Assembly: GCF_001039355.2 (NCBI RefSeq)
Contig: NW_019775380.1
Location: 845,282-909,281 of the forward strand
Reading direction: 5' to 3'
Source: Lingula anatina
Taxonomy: Eukaryota; Brachiopoda; Lingulata; Lingulida; Lingulidae
Length of the DNA stretch: 64,000 nucleotides
Shown one piece after another: positions 54,501-61,248 of this stretch; positions within the stretch are counted from its first letter, which is position 1; each line of letters starts with the position of its first letter. The position numbers and the translations under genes were made by a program. The notes beneath the pieces are model-generated. The model made no database searches. It was not told the origin of the DNA and saw only the letters and a list, made by a program, of their open reading frames with translations.

Positions 54501-54885
54501 ATTTCATTGAAACTAAAATGAACAGGTTTGAGCTATGATTTTTGAGTGAGAGAACATAGCTTTTTTCTTTTAAAAAACTCTATTTATCACAAAAAAACGG
54601 AGACAGGACATCTTTAACAAACCATTTCAGTTTTTTCTTCTCTAAAACACTTTTTTCCCAGTGTAATGTATTCTCTAACACACAACATTCTCACTGCAGG
54701 GTCAGGACAGTCTTCCCACAGCCCAGACCTGCTTCTTCCAGCTGCGACTTCCACCATACACCAACAAGGAGATCATGGCTGACAGGCTGAGATACGCCAT
54801 CAATAACTGTCGCTCCATAGACATGGACAATTACATGTTGACACGTAATGCTGACACAGGGCAAGTGTCTGATGATGAGCAGTAA
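5313..54885 (+). CDS. HERC1: HERC1 orthologue, giant HECT E3 ubiquitin ligase (whole gene)
   Basis: About 4953 residues in 76 coding exons if one copy of the duplicated block is used and one missing base is allowed in exon 38 (human about 4861 residues). The acceptor at 5311-5312 opens the exon. The ATG at 5329 sits in context acaaaATGG and starts a protein with the vertebrate-like [14 protein letters not shown] end. The stop is TAA at 54883-54885. Domain order: N-terminal helical region; RCC1-like domain 1 (residues about 380-748); helical and E/R-rich region; SPRY (about 2030-2190); UBA-like (about 2780-2860); Cys/His-rich (about 3005-3080); WD40 (about 3480-3910); RCC1-like domain 2 (about 4080-4460); HECT (about 4600-4953). 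Family knowledge: a cytosolic and membrane-associated ubiquitin ligase whose RCC1-like domains have been linked to ARF/Rab GTPases and clathrin. Exons are given in the domain entries. HERC2 was considered, but the single SPRY plus WD40 plus two RCC1-like domains is HERC1 architecture. Confidence 0.97.
5329..7561 (+). CDS. HERC1: HERC1 coding exons 1-4: N-terminal region and first RCC1 motif
   Basis: Exons 5329-6125, 6351-6492, 7000-7098 and 7355-7561 encode residues 1-415. All junctions are GT/AG and the phases agree (2, 0, 0, 0). The first exon carries conserved blocks such as [31 protein letters not shown] and [16 protein letters not shown], seen in vertebrate HERC1. Exon 2 ([11 protein letters not shown]) and exon 3 ([14 protein letters not shown]) continue the helical region. 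Exon 4 contains [15 protein letters not shown], which opens the first blade of RCC1-like domain 1. These exons lie upstream of the duplicated block and are present once. Confidence 0.96.
7894..10733 (+). CDS. HERC1: HERC1 exons 5-12, copy 1: RCC1-like domain 1
   Basis: Exons 7894-8122, 8253-8332, 8530-8626, 8862-9005, 9252-9379, 9827-9974, 10135-10306 and 10599-10733. They encode RCC1 blades recognised by [62 protein letters not shown] and [13 protein letters not shown], which with exon 4 make a seven-bladed propeller. In vertebrate HERC1 this domain is reported to act on ARF/Rab GTPases and phosphoinositides; that role is transferred by homology. All sites are GT/AG and in phase. The same exons recur at 18865-21737. 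Confidence 0.96.
10937..18535 (+). CDS. HERC1: HERC1 exons 13-28, copy 1: helical and E/R-rich region
   Basis: Exons 10937-11102, 11520-11645, 11974-12153, 12451-12603, 12870-13002, 13326-13517, 13797-14018, 14257-14442, 14662-14776, 15008-15474, 15721-15807, 16149-16294, 16687-16968, 17387-17611, 17926-18046 and 18298-18535. Conserved blocks include [40 protein letters not shown] and [15 protein letters not shown]. Exon 22 (15008-15474) encodes a very charged Glu/Arg segment, matching the acidic stretch at this place in vertebrate HERC1. The exon ending at 18046 has a GC donor here and GT in copy 2. The acceptor before 17387 has lost its pyrimidine tract. The last exon ends in phase 2 and cannot join copy 2 exon 5 in frame. 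Confidence 0.94.
18781..18781. other. Assembly gap (single N)
   Basis: This is the only ambiguous base I noticed in the window. It sits exactly at the junction of the two duplicated copies, so it most likely marks a scaffold join between overlapping contigs that were not merged. Confidence 0.95.
18865..21737 (+). CDS. HERC1: HERC1 exons 5-12, copy 2: RCC1-like domain 1
   Basis: Exons 18865-19093, 19224-19303, 19501-19597, 19830-19973, 20257-20384, 20835-20982, 21154-21325 and 21603-21737. Lengths and phases equal copy 1 exon by exon, and no exon is broken. In a correct gene model either this set or the copy 1 set follows exon 4 (ending 7561), not both. This set is physically continuous with exon 29 onward. 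Confidence 0.93.
21912..29708 (+). CDS. HERC1: HERC1 exons 13-28, copy 2: helical and E/R-rich region
   Basis: Exons 21912-22077, 22426-22551, 22895-23074, 23371-23523, 23805-23937, 24318-24509, 24982-25203, 25430-25615, 25835-25949, 26182-26648, 26899-26985, 27327-27472, 27855-28136, 28587-28811, 29124-29244 and 29471-29708. All junctions are GT/AG and the reading frame is open throughout. An upstream acceptor (AG at 27265-27266) would extend the exon starting at 27327 by 60 bases in frame. The exon ending at 29708 joins exon 29 (29974) in phase 2, giving the conserved [12 protein letters not shown] junction. Confidence 0.93.
24519..24742. mobile_element. PIF/Harbinger-like MITE in HERC1 intron 18 (copy 2 only)
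   Basis: A 224-bp palindromic element. The left end reads GACTCCGTTCACATG and the right end is the inverse of GGCTCCGTTCACATG. Inverted similarity continues for roughly 65-70 bases per arm, including TCTTGTGATCAC near the inner ends. It is flanked by TAA at 24516-24518 and 24743-24745, and the empty site with a single TAA is present in copy 1 at 13524-13526. TIR beginning GGCTCC plus a 3-bp TWA target duplication is the PIF/Harbinger signature. There is no coding capacity. It starts 10 bases after the exon end at 24509, leaving the donor intact. Confidence 0.9.
29974..31029 (+). CDS. HERC1: HERC1 exons 29-31: linker before SPRY
   Basis: Exons 29974-30167, 30487-30651 and 30923-31029 encode residues about 1806-1961. 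Conserved blocks are [20 protein letters not shown] and [17 protein letters not shown], as in the vertebrate protein, separated by a Glu/Lys-rich loop ([10 protein letters not shown]). All introns are GT/AG with phases 1, 1, 0. Confidence 0.95.
31093..31139. repeat. (TA)n microsatellite in HERC1 intron 31
   Basis: An uninterrupted TA dinucleotide run of about 47 bases between exons 31 and 32. Confidence 0.95.
31366..33081 (+). CDS. HERC1: HERC1 exons 32-35: SPRY (B30.2) domain
   Basis: Exons 31366-31677, 31964-32203, 32518-32601 and 32856-33081. The SPRY fold begins at [19 protein letters not shown] and runs through [52 protein letters not shown] and [16 protein letters not shown]. In HERC1 this is the only SPRY domain and is presumed to bind partners; its ligand here is unknown. 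The last exon ends with a Lys/Glu helix ([11 protein letters not shown]), a diverged copy of which lies in the following intron. Confidence 0.95.
33111..33174. repeat. (TTA)n microsatellite in HERC1 intron 35
   Basis: A TTA/ATT trinucleotide run with one short interruption, lying between exon 35 and a diverged copy of that exon's last bases. Similar TTA runs lie at 38868-38898 and 51062-51098. Confidence 0.95.
33454..35911 (+). CDS. HERC1: HERC1 exons 36-40: central linker with apparent frameshift
   Basis: Exons 33454-33551, 33825-33988, 34153-35077, 35281-35506 and 35769 or 35772 to 35911. The second holds the conserved [20 protein letters not shown]. The long 34153-35077 exon has a variable acidic stretch, then [19 protein letters not shown] and [16 protein letters not shown], both matching vertebrate HERC1. 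Its two halves are in different frames: the first runs to TGA at 34694-34696, while the second frame is open only from 34642. A total of 14861 coding bases confirms that one base is lacking (or two extra). The last exon has tandem acceptors three bases apart. Confidence 0.88.
36309..36948 (+). CDS. HERC1: HERC1 exons 41-42: Pro-rich stretch and UBA-like helices
   Basis: Exons 36309-36425 and 36735-36948. [19 protein letters not shown] leads into a helix with the MGF signature of UBA domains and [11 protein letters not shown]. The second exon supplies [10 protein letters not shown], the last UBA-like helix, followed by a disordered tail ending in an Asp-Arg repeat coded by a GATAGA hexanucleotide run just before the donor. 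The intron falls between the second and third helices, as expected from the vertebrate alignment. Ubiquitin binding is inferred from the fold only. Confidence 0.9.
37271..37860 (+). CDS. HERC1: HERC1 exons 43-44: acidic disordered linker
   Basis: Exons 37271-37434 and 37643-37860, phases 1 and 0. The second exon encodes [20 protein letters not shown] and then a strongly acidic stretch with [20 protein letters not shown], which corresponds to the EELEIDLDDEAMEAMFGQD region of vertebrate HERC1. No enzymatic motif is visible; it probably acts as a flexible linker before the Cys/His-rich region. Confidence 0.9.
38171..38734 (+). CDS. HERC1: HERC1 exons 45-46: Cys/His-rich putative zinc-binding region
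   Basis: Exons 38171-38273 and 38504-38734. The first has C-x2-C-x9-H-x4-H (CELCG to HMKTTH) followed by PGCG. The second has [17 protein letters not shown] and CCSCRDKY. The spacing of Cys and His is the same in vertebrate HERC1 as I recall it, so a bound zinc is likely, with further Cys pairs in the second exon possibly forming a second site. The region is well conserved but has no well-known domain name. Confidence 0.88.
39012..41013 (+). CDS. HERC1: HERC1 exons 47-50: helical region before the WD40 block
   Basis: Exons 39012-39203, 39458-39629, 39931-40219 and 40794-41013. Conserved stretches include [40 protein letters not shown] and [19 protein letters not shown], which follow vertebrate HERC1 closely. 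The third exon is the most conserved. Phases are 1, 2, 0, 1 and all introns are GT/AG. A T homopolymer of about 34 bases lies in the intron before the third exon. Confidence 0.94.
39790..39823. repeat. T homopolymer in HERC1 intron 48
   Basis: About 34 consecutive T; its length is likely imprecise in any assembly. Confidence 0.9.
41269..45433 (+). CDS. HERC1: HERC1 exons 51-58: WD40 repeat block
   Basis: Exons 41269-41578, 42023-42225, 42608-42811, 43137-43261, 43734-43933, 44237-44336, 44696-44956 and 45335-45433. WD-type strands are visible in [19 protein letters not shown] with [43 protein letters not shown] with [19 protein letters not shown], and [19 protein letters not shown] with WMNIWSL. 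The exon at 44696 begins with three 33-bp repeats coding an 11-residue QNNTGR-type unit that vertebrates lack. The last exon uses a GC donor (AAG then GCAAG at 45434), followed by a normal acceptor before 45820. Confidence 0.94.
44699..44797 (+). repeat. HERC1: 33-bp coding tandem repeat, three units
   Basis: Three in-frame units within the exon starting 44696, each beginning CCAAAACAACAC and coding QNNTGR plus a Glu/Arg-rich end. The unit length is a multiple of three, so copy number can vary without a frameshift. Confidence 0.9.
45820..46785 (+). CDS. HERC1: HERC1 exons 59-61: linker between WD40 and RCC1-like domain 2
   Basis: Exons 45820-45993, 46224-46356 and 46631-46785. Conserved are [35 protein letters not shown] and [18 protein letters not shown], all matching vertebrate HERC1 helices. 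GT/AG introns, phases 0, 1, 0. Confidence 0.94.
47200..50238 (+). CDS. HERC1: HERC1 exons 62-67: RCC1-like domain 2
   Basis: Exons 47200-47388, 47762-48082, 48499-48654, 49037-49262, 49534-49778 and 50008-50238. Seven RCC1 motifs can be read: [65 protein letters not shown], a degenerate blade at [12 protein letters not shown], and [13 protein letters not shown]. This is the most conserved part of the protein. In vertebrate HERC1 the domain is reported to contact clathrin and ARF, an inferred role here. Confidence 0.96.
50723..54885 (+). CDS. HERC1: HERC1 exons 68-76: HECT catalytic domain
   Basis: Exons 50723-50892, 51311-51476, 51755-51831, 52223-52394, 52836-52916, 53205-53357, 53922-54055, 54237-54408 and 54700-54885. 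The N lobe has [20 protein letters not shown] and [20 protein letters not shown]; the C lobe has [20 protein letters not shown]. The catalytic cysteine lies in [11 protein letters not shown] (TGC at 54730-54732, about residue 4903), which forms the thioester with ubiquitin. The protein ends [20 protein letters not shown], a slightly different acidic tail from vertebrates. All required catalytic features are present. Confidence 0.97.
50894..50999. repeat. 54-bp tandem duplication after an exon donor
   Basis: The stretch from 50894, starting TAGAGATCATGATTTTT, recurs from 50948 with few changes. The first unit begins one base after the end of the exon closing at 50892. Confidence 0.85.
51479..51526. 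repeat. (TTTA)n microsatellite in HERC1 intron 69
   Basis: A TTTA tetranucleotide run of about 48 bases immediately after the donor at 51477. Confidence 0.95.
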
Positions 54886-56035
54886 CCGAAAAATTTATGT
54901 GAAGAACTTATTTTGGTTGAAAACAAACCATGACCATTTTGCTGTTAAGACATTCTACAGTTTCATAGTTAACTTTTCCAGATGTGCTATAATATTGTGA
55001 AGTAATGAATTAACATCAGTGTAGTGATTTGTTTTTTATATTGTAGTCGTATCTCATTTAGAGAACAGGTGGAAAGTATAAAAAGTCATGCACTAATATA
55101 TATTATATGAAAAAGAATGCAGAGACATATCATTTACAGCTAATGTAATTTTAGAAACTTAACAATAAATGAGGTACATATTTGTGATAAGCTTTTCACT
55201 GAGTTGAAGTATGTTTTCTTTTAAAGTTATTTAGACTTTTTTTTTTGCAATTTTTAAAAATAAAAAGAAGAAAAGAAGTGGAAATGTCTTGGATGCAATG
55301 TCCACTCAAAATTTATCACACCACTACAGATTGGGATTATAAGATATGAAAATTGGCATATGTATAATTACTAGATACTTACGGACATTTATTGATATTG
55401 AGCTGTGAAAAAAGACAATGTGTAATTTCTCCTTTTTGAAATTATATATTTTTATTACTGAAGTCATTTAGTGTGCTTGAATAGGAAACTTATATGGAAT
55501 ATTGTATTGAAGCTCTTCATTTTTGGAACACTAGTTGCCTTCTGTAATGCTGTTTATTTTTTATGTTGACGTGTATTATAGTATGCAGTATGCATGGATC
55601 CTAGAGGTTTTTATGTTCAGATTTAGTGTTTTGCAGTGAAACATTTAGAACCTTACTTATGATGTGTTGGGTGCTACAGGGTACATACGATTTACACTCG
55701 TCCTCTTTAAATATTAGATTATTTAGATATTTATCTGATTGGTAATAAGATTAACTGATTTGATTTGCTTTTAGTTCAAAGACATTTTCTTCTCTTGTGA
55801 TTTTGACTAACTTGGAAGTCTGTAGCTCTAACCAGATATTCAGAGCACATTGGCTAAAACATTGAGGGAAAACAGATGAGTTGTACCCGCGATTTGCAGC
55901 AGTTTTGCTCTTTGGTTCCTGGTCGAGTGACTAGAACTCTTGTTATGTATTTGTAGTTTTTACTACACGCTTTTCAAATGTAAGTATATTTGACTTGGGA
56001 GCAAGTCTGAAGAATCGTTGTCTGTAAGAAATAAA
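54886..56035 (+). other. HERC1 3' UTR with candidate poly(A) signals
   Basis: AATAAA hexamers lie at 55164-55169, 55259-55264 and 56030-56035. The first is the closest to the stop and gives a 3' UTR of about 300 bases; later use would give up to about 1.1 kb. Which is used cannot be told from the sequence. Confidence 0.5.
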
Positions 56036-56882
56036 AAGAACAAACATAATTAGACAATGCCGAGAGTATTGTTTCCCTTTTTGTGTGTTTTTTGTCCTCG
56101 GCTTTTCGTAAAACATGACGGAAAAATAATTGAAATAGAACAAAGTTCCCCTATCGCCCCTAGTTCGAGGGGACAAGGGAAAATCGACTCTCGACTTTCA
56201 ATGCAACTGCTGTTTCCAGTATATTGTGACCTCCATTTTCGGTAATATTTTTCGGAAAGAAAATTAGGATTGCATTAAGTTGCTTGAGAAAGGTCCAGCT
56301 ATAGGTCTGTGAGGCTGGACAACATTTATTAATCGAGCAGCATTTGATGATGGTTTAAATGCCCTAAGGCATTCCACGACTATAATGCGTTTTAGGCATA
56401 CCAAAGCTACGTGCATTCCTGGATTGAGGAAGTCGCAATATGCGGTCACTATTTGACTTTTGCAAGTACAATATTGAGTTCTCTTTCACATATATTTCGG
56501 TGATCTTTGAAAAAGGGATGATGATAATAATTGTCGTAATGGTCAATGCAAATTCAGCAGGTGTGACGGTAGTACATCCCTCTACCTAGAATAAACCAAG
56601 CAGTTACGATTACCATAACAATAGACGGGTGCGCGTGCTATCTGTCTAAACCAATGACCATCCGATAGTACTGAGTGGATACAGCATTAGGTCTCTGTGA
56701 ATTCAGCTGTGAAGGATCGCAAGGCATTTCTGATTGATTTGTTTTAACAAATTTGTAATTTTTAAAAAAATTACATATACCAATCCAGAGTTCACGAAAA
56801 AACTAACTTTTGTGATAAAAACCATAAGATCACATACAACATATATTCGCCTTTCCCCCGTTTCTCGTGAGAATGGTTTTAG

Positions 56883-57870
56883 CAACAATTCCCGTTCCTG
56901 TTGCAATTTGCATAAGAATAGGTCGCTCACGGCAGTGCGACATCTCTTCTTGAATAGTCACTTGACAGTTGGACCCCGTAAGGAGAAGACGCTTGGTTTG
57001 TGTGGTGAAGTAACAAGTTGTGAGCTTTCATTTAGTGTTGGAAATAATATCATGTAAGTAACGTTTCTTCGACAGTCATAAATTACCTGCCTGATTTAAT
57101 CTGTGGTCTCTTATTTTCTTATTTTGCGATGTACCGTTCATTGCATATGATTTTTTCTTCATGAGAAAACTGAAACGCACGTTCAATAGCGAATACAGGT
57201 AGTCGAGCATGGGGAGGACACGTCCCTCTTTTACCTTTTGAGATACCCCTTTCTTCTCCTTTTCCCTCCAAAAATACCCTAAAGTCAAACTGAGCAATAT
57301 TTTATCCTTTTGTCTTACCTTGAGCAAAGCGAGTCAATTTTTTATCCTTGGATCCTTCATTGACTCTCTAATTATTTTTGCTGGTTCACTATTGTAATCA
57401 TATCTACCTTACGGTGGGAACGTTTAGAGGGTCTTTTCTAATGATCACTTTCCGAAACCATGAATAACGTATAACATTGGTCGAATTTTCTAACCATTCT
57501 TTTCATCTTGTTTTCTTTGTAAGAGAAAATGGTTTACTTCACAACAATACATTGATTGAATTTTTTTTTTACTTGAACTACATGCCATTTTTGATTAGAT
57601 TTCTCTCAGTTTCACTGTTGGGCCTGTCTTAATTTGAGCTTTTCCATGTTTATTCACATTGGAACGACGTTATCTCATTTACGTTATTTTCTTCTTCCAG
57701 AACAGACATCTCCCGCATCGAGATACTGTAAAATATCCAAGAAGCCAGCCAGCCCTTTGCTCGAATTTACGAACATTATTGCATCGAATACTAGGTCAAA
57801 ACGTGTCAGACGTAAATTACTTAAAAATTGTCTAAAATTCCACAATAAAAGTTGAAATAATCGGATTGTT
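56883..57870 (+). other. Candidate small spliced transcript, unassigned
   Basis: A possible exon 56883-57053 follows an acceptor at 56881-56882 and ends at a GTAAGT donor. A second possible exon starts at 57701 after a good pyrimidine tract and contains AATAAA at 57844-57849. In frame, the first exon reads NSHLTVGPRKEKT and the joined frame stops soon after the second acceptor. I do not recognise the peptide. It may be a non-coding RNA or chance, but part of it recurs inverted at 61933-61973. Confidence 0.15.
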
Positions 57871-58394
57871 TTTTTTTTACATTTCTAAGCAATGTTCACA
57901 AAATGAATTACATGCCATATTTATTATATATAAGTATTTTTCAATGTTTTTTTAGTTTCTATTTGACTCGACATTTCAATTCTAATTCTGTGTGTATTAT
58001 ATCTTTTTTGTTTGTATGTTTGCTTTTAATACCGGCGGAAACTTTTCACGGGTTTAGCACGTACACTAGCTATAAAAAGTTGACTCAATCAATGTGCTCG
58101 ATTTTGCTTTTGCAAACTGCATATCATTGAAATTTAGTGAGCGGAATCAGTCGAGCACTAACACCAGCAATGGCTTACCAGTACTTTTGTTGTATGTAGC
58201 AAATGTAGAATTGTTTTTCATAGCATTTTGAGAAAGATATAACTTTTTGTAAAACATGTTTTTTGTGTAATTATGATAAATAATAAATGTATTTATGGTG
58301 AATAAATAAATCTGAAAAGTTGTTCCATTTTGAATTTAGAATGAGCATCCTGACCCAAAATCTATGGGTGATGACCCCTTTCATTTGGTAGTGA

Positions 58395-58915
58395 CAGACG
58401 GGTCGAGTCCATTTTTTAAAGAGATGTTGGTTTGGGCAAGTCCGTTTGCTAACTGCGGTTGATTGGGCCGAGGCCATTCAGGTTGGTTGAGTGCATTTGA
58501 GGGGTGTTGGACGAGTTAATTTGATTCAAGGGGTGCCAGGTAGGGCAAATCCATTTGATTCGAGGGGTGTCAGGTGGGACAAGTCTATTTCATGAGAGGG
58601 GTGTCAGGTGGGACGATTCTATTTAAGTTAAGGGGTGCCAGGTGAGACGAGTCCATTTAACTTAAAGGGGTGTTAGGTAGGACGAGTCAATTTTAAGATA
58701 GGGGGTGTCAGGTGGGACGAGTCCATTTAACTTCAAGAGGTGTCAGGTAGGACAAGTCCATTTAACTTCAAGGGGTGTCAGGTAGGACGAGTCCATTTAA
58801 CTTCAAGGGGTGTCAGGTGGGACGAGTCCATTTAACTTTAAGGGGTGTCAAGTAGGGAGAGTCTATTTGATTCGAGGGTTGTCAGGTGGGAAGCGTCCAT
58901 TCCATTTGAGGGGAG
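58395..58915. repeat. 35-bp minisatellite
   Basis: About 12 recognisable direct units of 34-36 bases, each with the core GGGGTGTCAGGTGGGACGAG and a tail like TCCATTTAACTTCAA. The central units (about 58690-58860) are most alike, and the outer ones at both ends are progressively diverged. No open frame spans the array. It lies about 3.5 kb past the HERC1 stop. Confidence 0.9.
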
Positions 58916-60354
58916 ATAAGTGATTTTAGTTGTGGTGGGTGTAGCATTAATAAAAAAGGTATTGATTTTATTCAGTTTATTTTCTGAATCTTCTCGCATT
59001 TTGTACACAACGATTTCACGAATTCACATTATTTGAATGTCACTTCACAAAACCATCAACAAGCAACCAAAGCATATACAACCATACAAAATCATAATAA
59101 AATTACAAGTGGAAAAGCCATAGGCGTTCCTATAATAGTATGAAACAACTCATTAAAGTAAGTAGACAGTTTTTTTCAGCCGATTTGAAACTAGTCAATT
59201 TTTTTTACTTTTGATATTTCATAAGTAAATGGCTTCCTTTGGAAAATTATTCACATCTCTCAAATCCAATAGAAGTTACTTTGTGTTATTTCTTGTCCAG
59301 TCGGCACCATTCTACTTTTTCATTTCAGATCTCAATTGGCTTATATAAATGTCAGACCAAATAAATCAGGCAAACCGACGAATTGCATGGAGCTTACTTT
59401 TATTAAAATGTTGAGAAATCTGAACGTCAGGGCAACATGAAACTTAAAAAGGAATGATATTCATATAGATTATAATAGGATGGTTTTGTATAGCAAGGCA
59501 TATCAACTTCTTATAGAGAGACCTTTTATTTAAAAAAATTGGTAGCTAATCGATAAAATTGAATTCAAAATTTGTAAAATTATCAAAACCTTTATTAAGA
59601 ATGGAAATAGATTTGACGTTAGTGAGATTATTCACTGCATCTCTGGGACTGGGGTGGAAGGTAAAATCTGGCCATGCAAATGCATGAAGAAAAATTTTAA
59701 AAAATCCTGTCGATTTTCACTGATTGGAACATTTTGCCGAAGATAAGAATTTGAAAAACTAAACATTCTCAAACATATTTGAACAGGCTTAATTGGGGAA
59801 GGGGGCATTTCAATAGTCGTCAAAATTGATCTTTAAACTCTGCAACGAACATAACTGAACTCGGGATTTCAACAAATTAGTTTGGCACGTTCAAAAGCGA
59901 GAAACTGTCCACTTTGTGATCAAACAATATCAGTAAAATTCGAGGGAAAATGATGCCAAGGAAGATGAAGGGTTCACACAGAAGACGATTTACGCCAGTT
60001 TGTTTTAAAGACTGTTCAAAACCATCATGAGAATATTTTGCAAATCAAATCCATTGCAAAGCCAAATTTAATAATCCTTACAAAGTAAAGTGGATTGTGA
60101 ACAATTTATAGGTTGGCGGTTATCTTTTGAAAACATGCCTCCAGACGTTTTTGAAATTTGAAAATCTTGAATAGAATTTAGTATATAACGAGCCTAAACA
60201 TTTACATAGTTTACAAGGGTCCATTACAATTTCAAAGCTGAAAATATTCAGGCACTGTAAAGATCATATTTACATCTCCGGTTTTGAAATTGCTTGGAGA
60301 TTTTTATATAAACATAGGTTTCCCCATTTTATTTATTGTAATTGTTATCTAATA

Positions 60355-61248
60355 TTACTACGCCACATTAAAATTACAAACCACAGAGAAAATAATTTAT
60401 TCAGTTCATTCAGATGGTCAACGAGCGTGAGTAGGCGTCGGGTTCCCGAATACAACCAAAAGATCAAGTTTCTTGCAGGCGTATGATGTGCAATTTCTCG
60501 AAGAAGGCGGAATTTCTGAAACATAGAAACGTATAACGTTTAATAAGTTTGGTCTATTGTCTATGAATAGACATGCTCTTAAATATAACTGATGTATAAT
60601 ATATTACAAAAGAAAGGATGCCCTCAATTGAAATCACTTACATCTCTGTTGGCTTGCCAAAATTCAGTCTCAGCAAGCACCGTGCAAAAGCAATGGCTGG
60701 ACTTACCTCATGTCAAATTATGATCTAAAATAAATAATATTAAATTGCAATGGTCGTTTAGTTAGTGCACTTACTATTGAAACTGATTATTCATAATATA
60801 ATGGCTATGCATTATATGTTTGTCGGATAACAGCTCATTGCTAACCATTTTGATTTACTGTTTCATAGCAGAGCAATGACTGACCATACATGTATGAGGG
60901 GACCGAGGACTGACAATGATGCCATTCACAGTTCTTTTAGAATGAACAAATGAATATGTTTCACATAATTTGGACGCAAGTACGATCAAGTTAAGTTTTT
61001 TCAATATAAAATGTAATATTATGTGTAGATAGTGGTTAAATGTTTCAACAGTAAATGACACACTTGACACGGAAGAGAGGTTATGTTAAATATCTGTCCA
61101 TCTTTTATTCCAAGCATTTTGTGTGTGTGTGTGTGTGCGCGCCGGAGTGGGTGCTTGCGAATTTGCATGTTTGTGTTGAGATACATGAAGCATACTTATC
61201 TTTGAGGAATTCATCGAAAAAGACTTGCCCTTCATGCCGAAGTTTCAC
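60355..61248 (-). other. Candidate three-exon minus-strand ORF, unassigned
   Basis: On the minus strand, exon-like pieces 61248-61196, 60696-60642 and 60515 to about 60355 are each bounded by usable GT/AG sites, and their phases fit (2, then 0). The joined frame reads VKLRHEGQVFFDEFLKDN, then CTVLAETEFWQANRD, then KFRLLREIAHHTPARN, to a stop. I do not recognise the protein and have no upstream start. Chance cannot be excluded. Confidence 0.12.
61119..61143. repeat. (GT)n microsatellite
   Basis: A short GT dinucleotide run ending in GCGCGCC. Confidence 0.8.

Noticed and set aside
5329-54885. Assignment to HERC2 or a small HERC
   Set aside because: HERC2 has three RCC1-like domains plus other domains; the SPRY, WD40 and two RCC1-like domains plus end-to-end similarity indicate HERC1.
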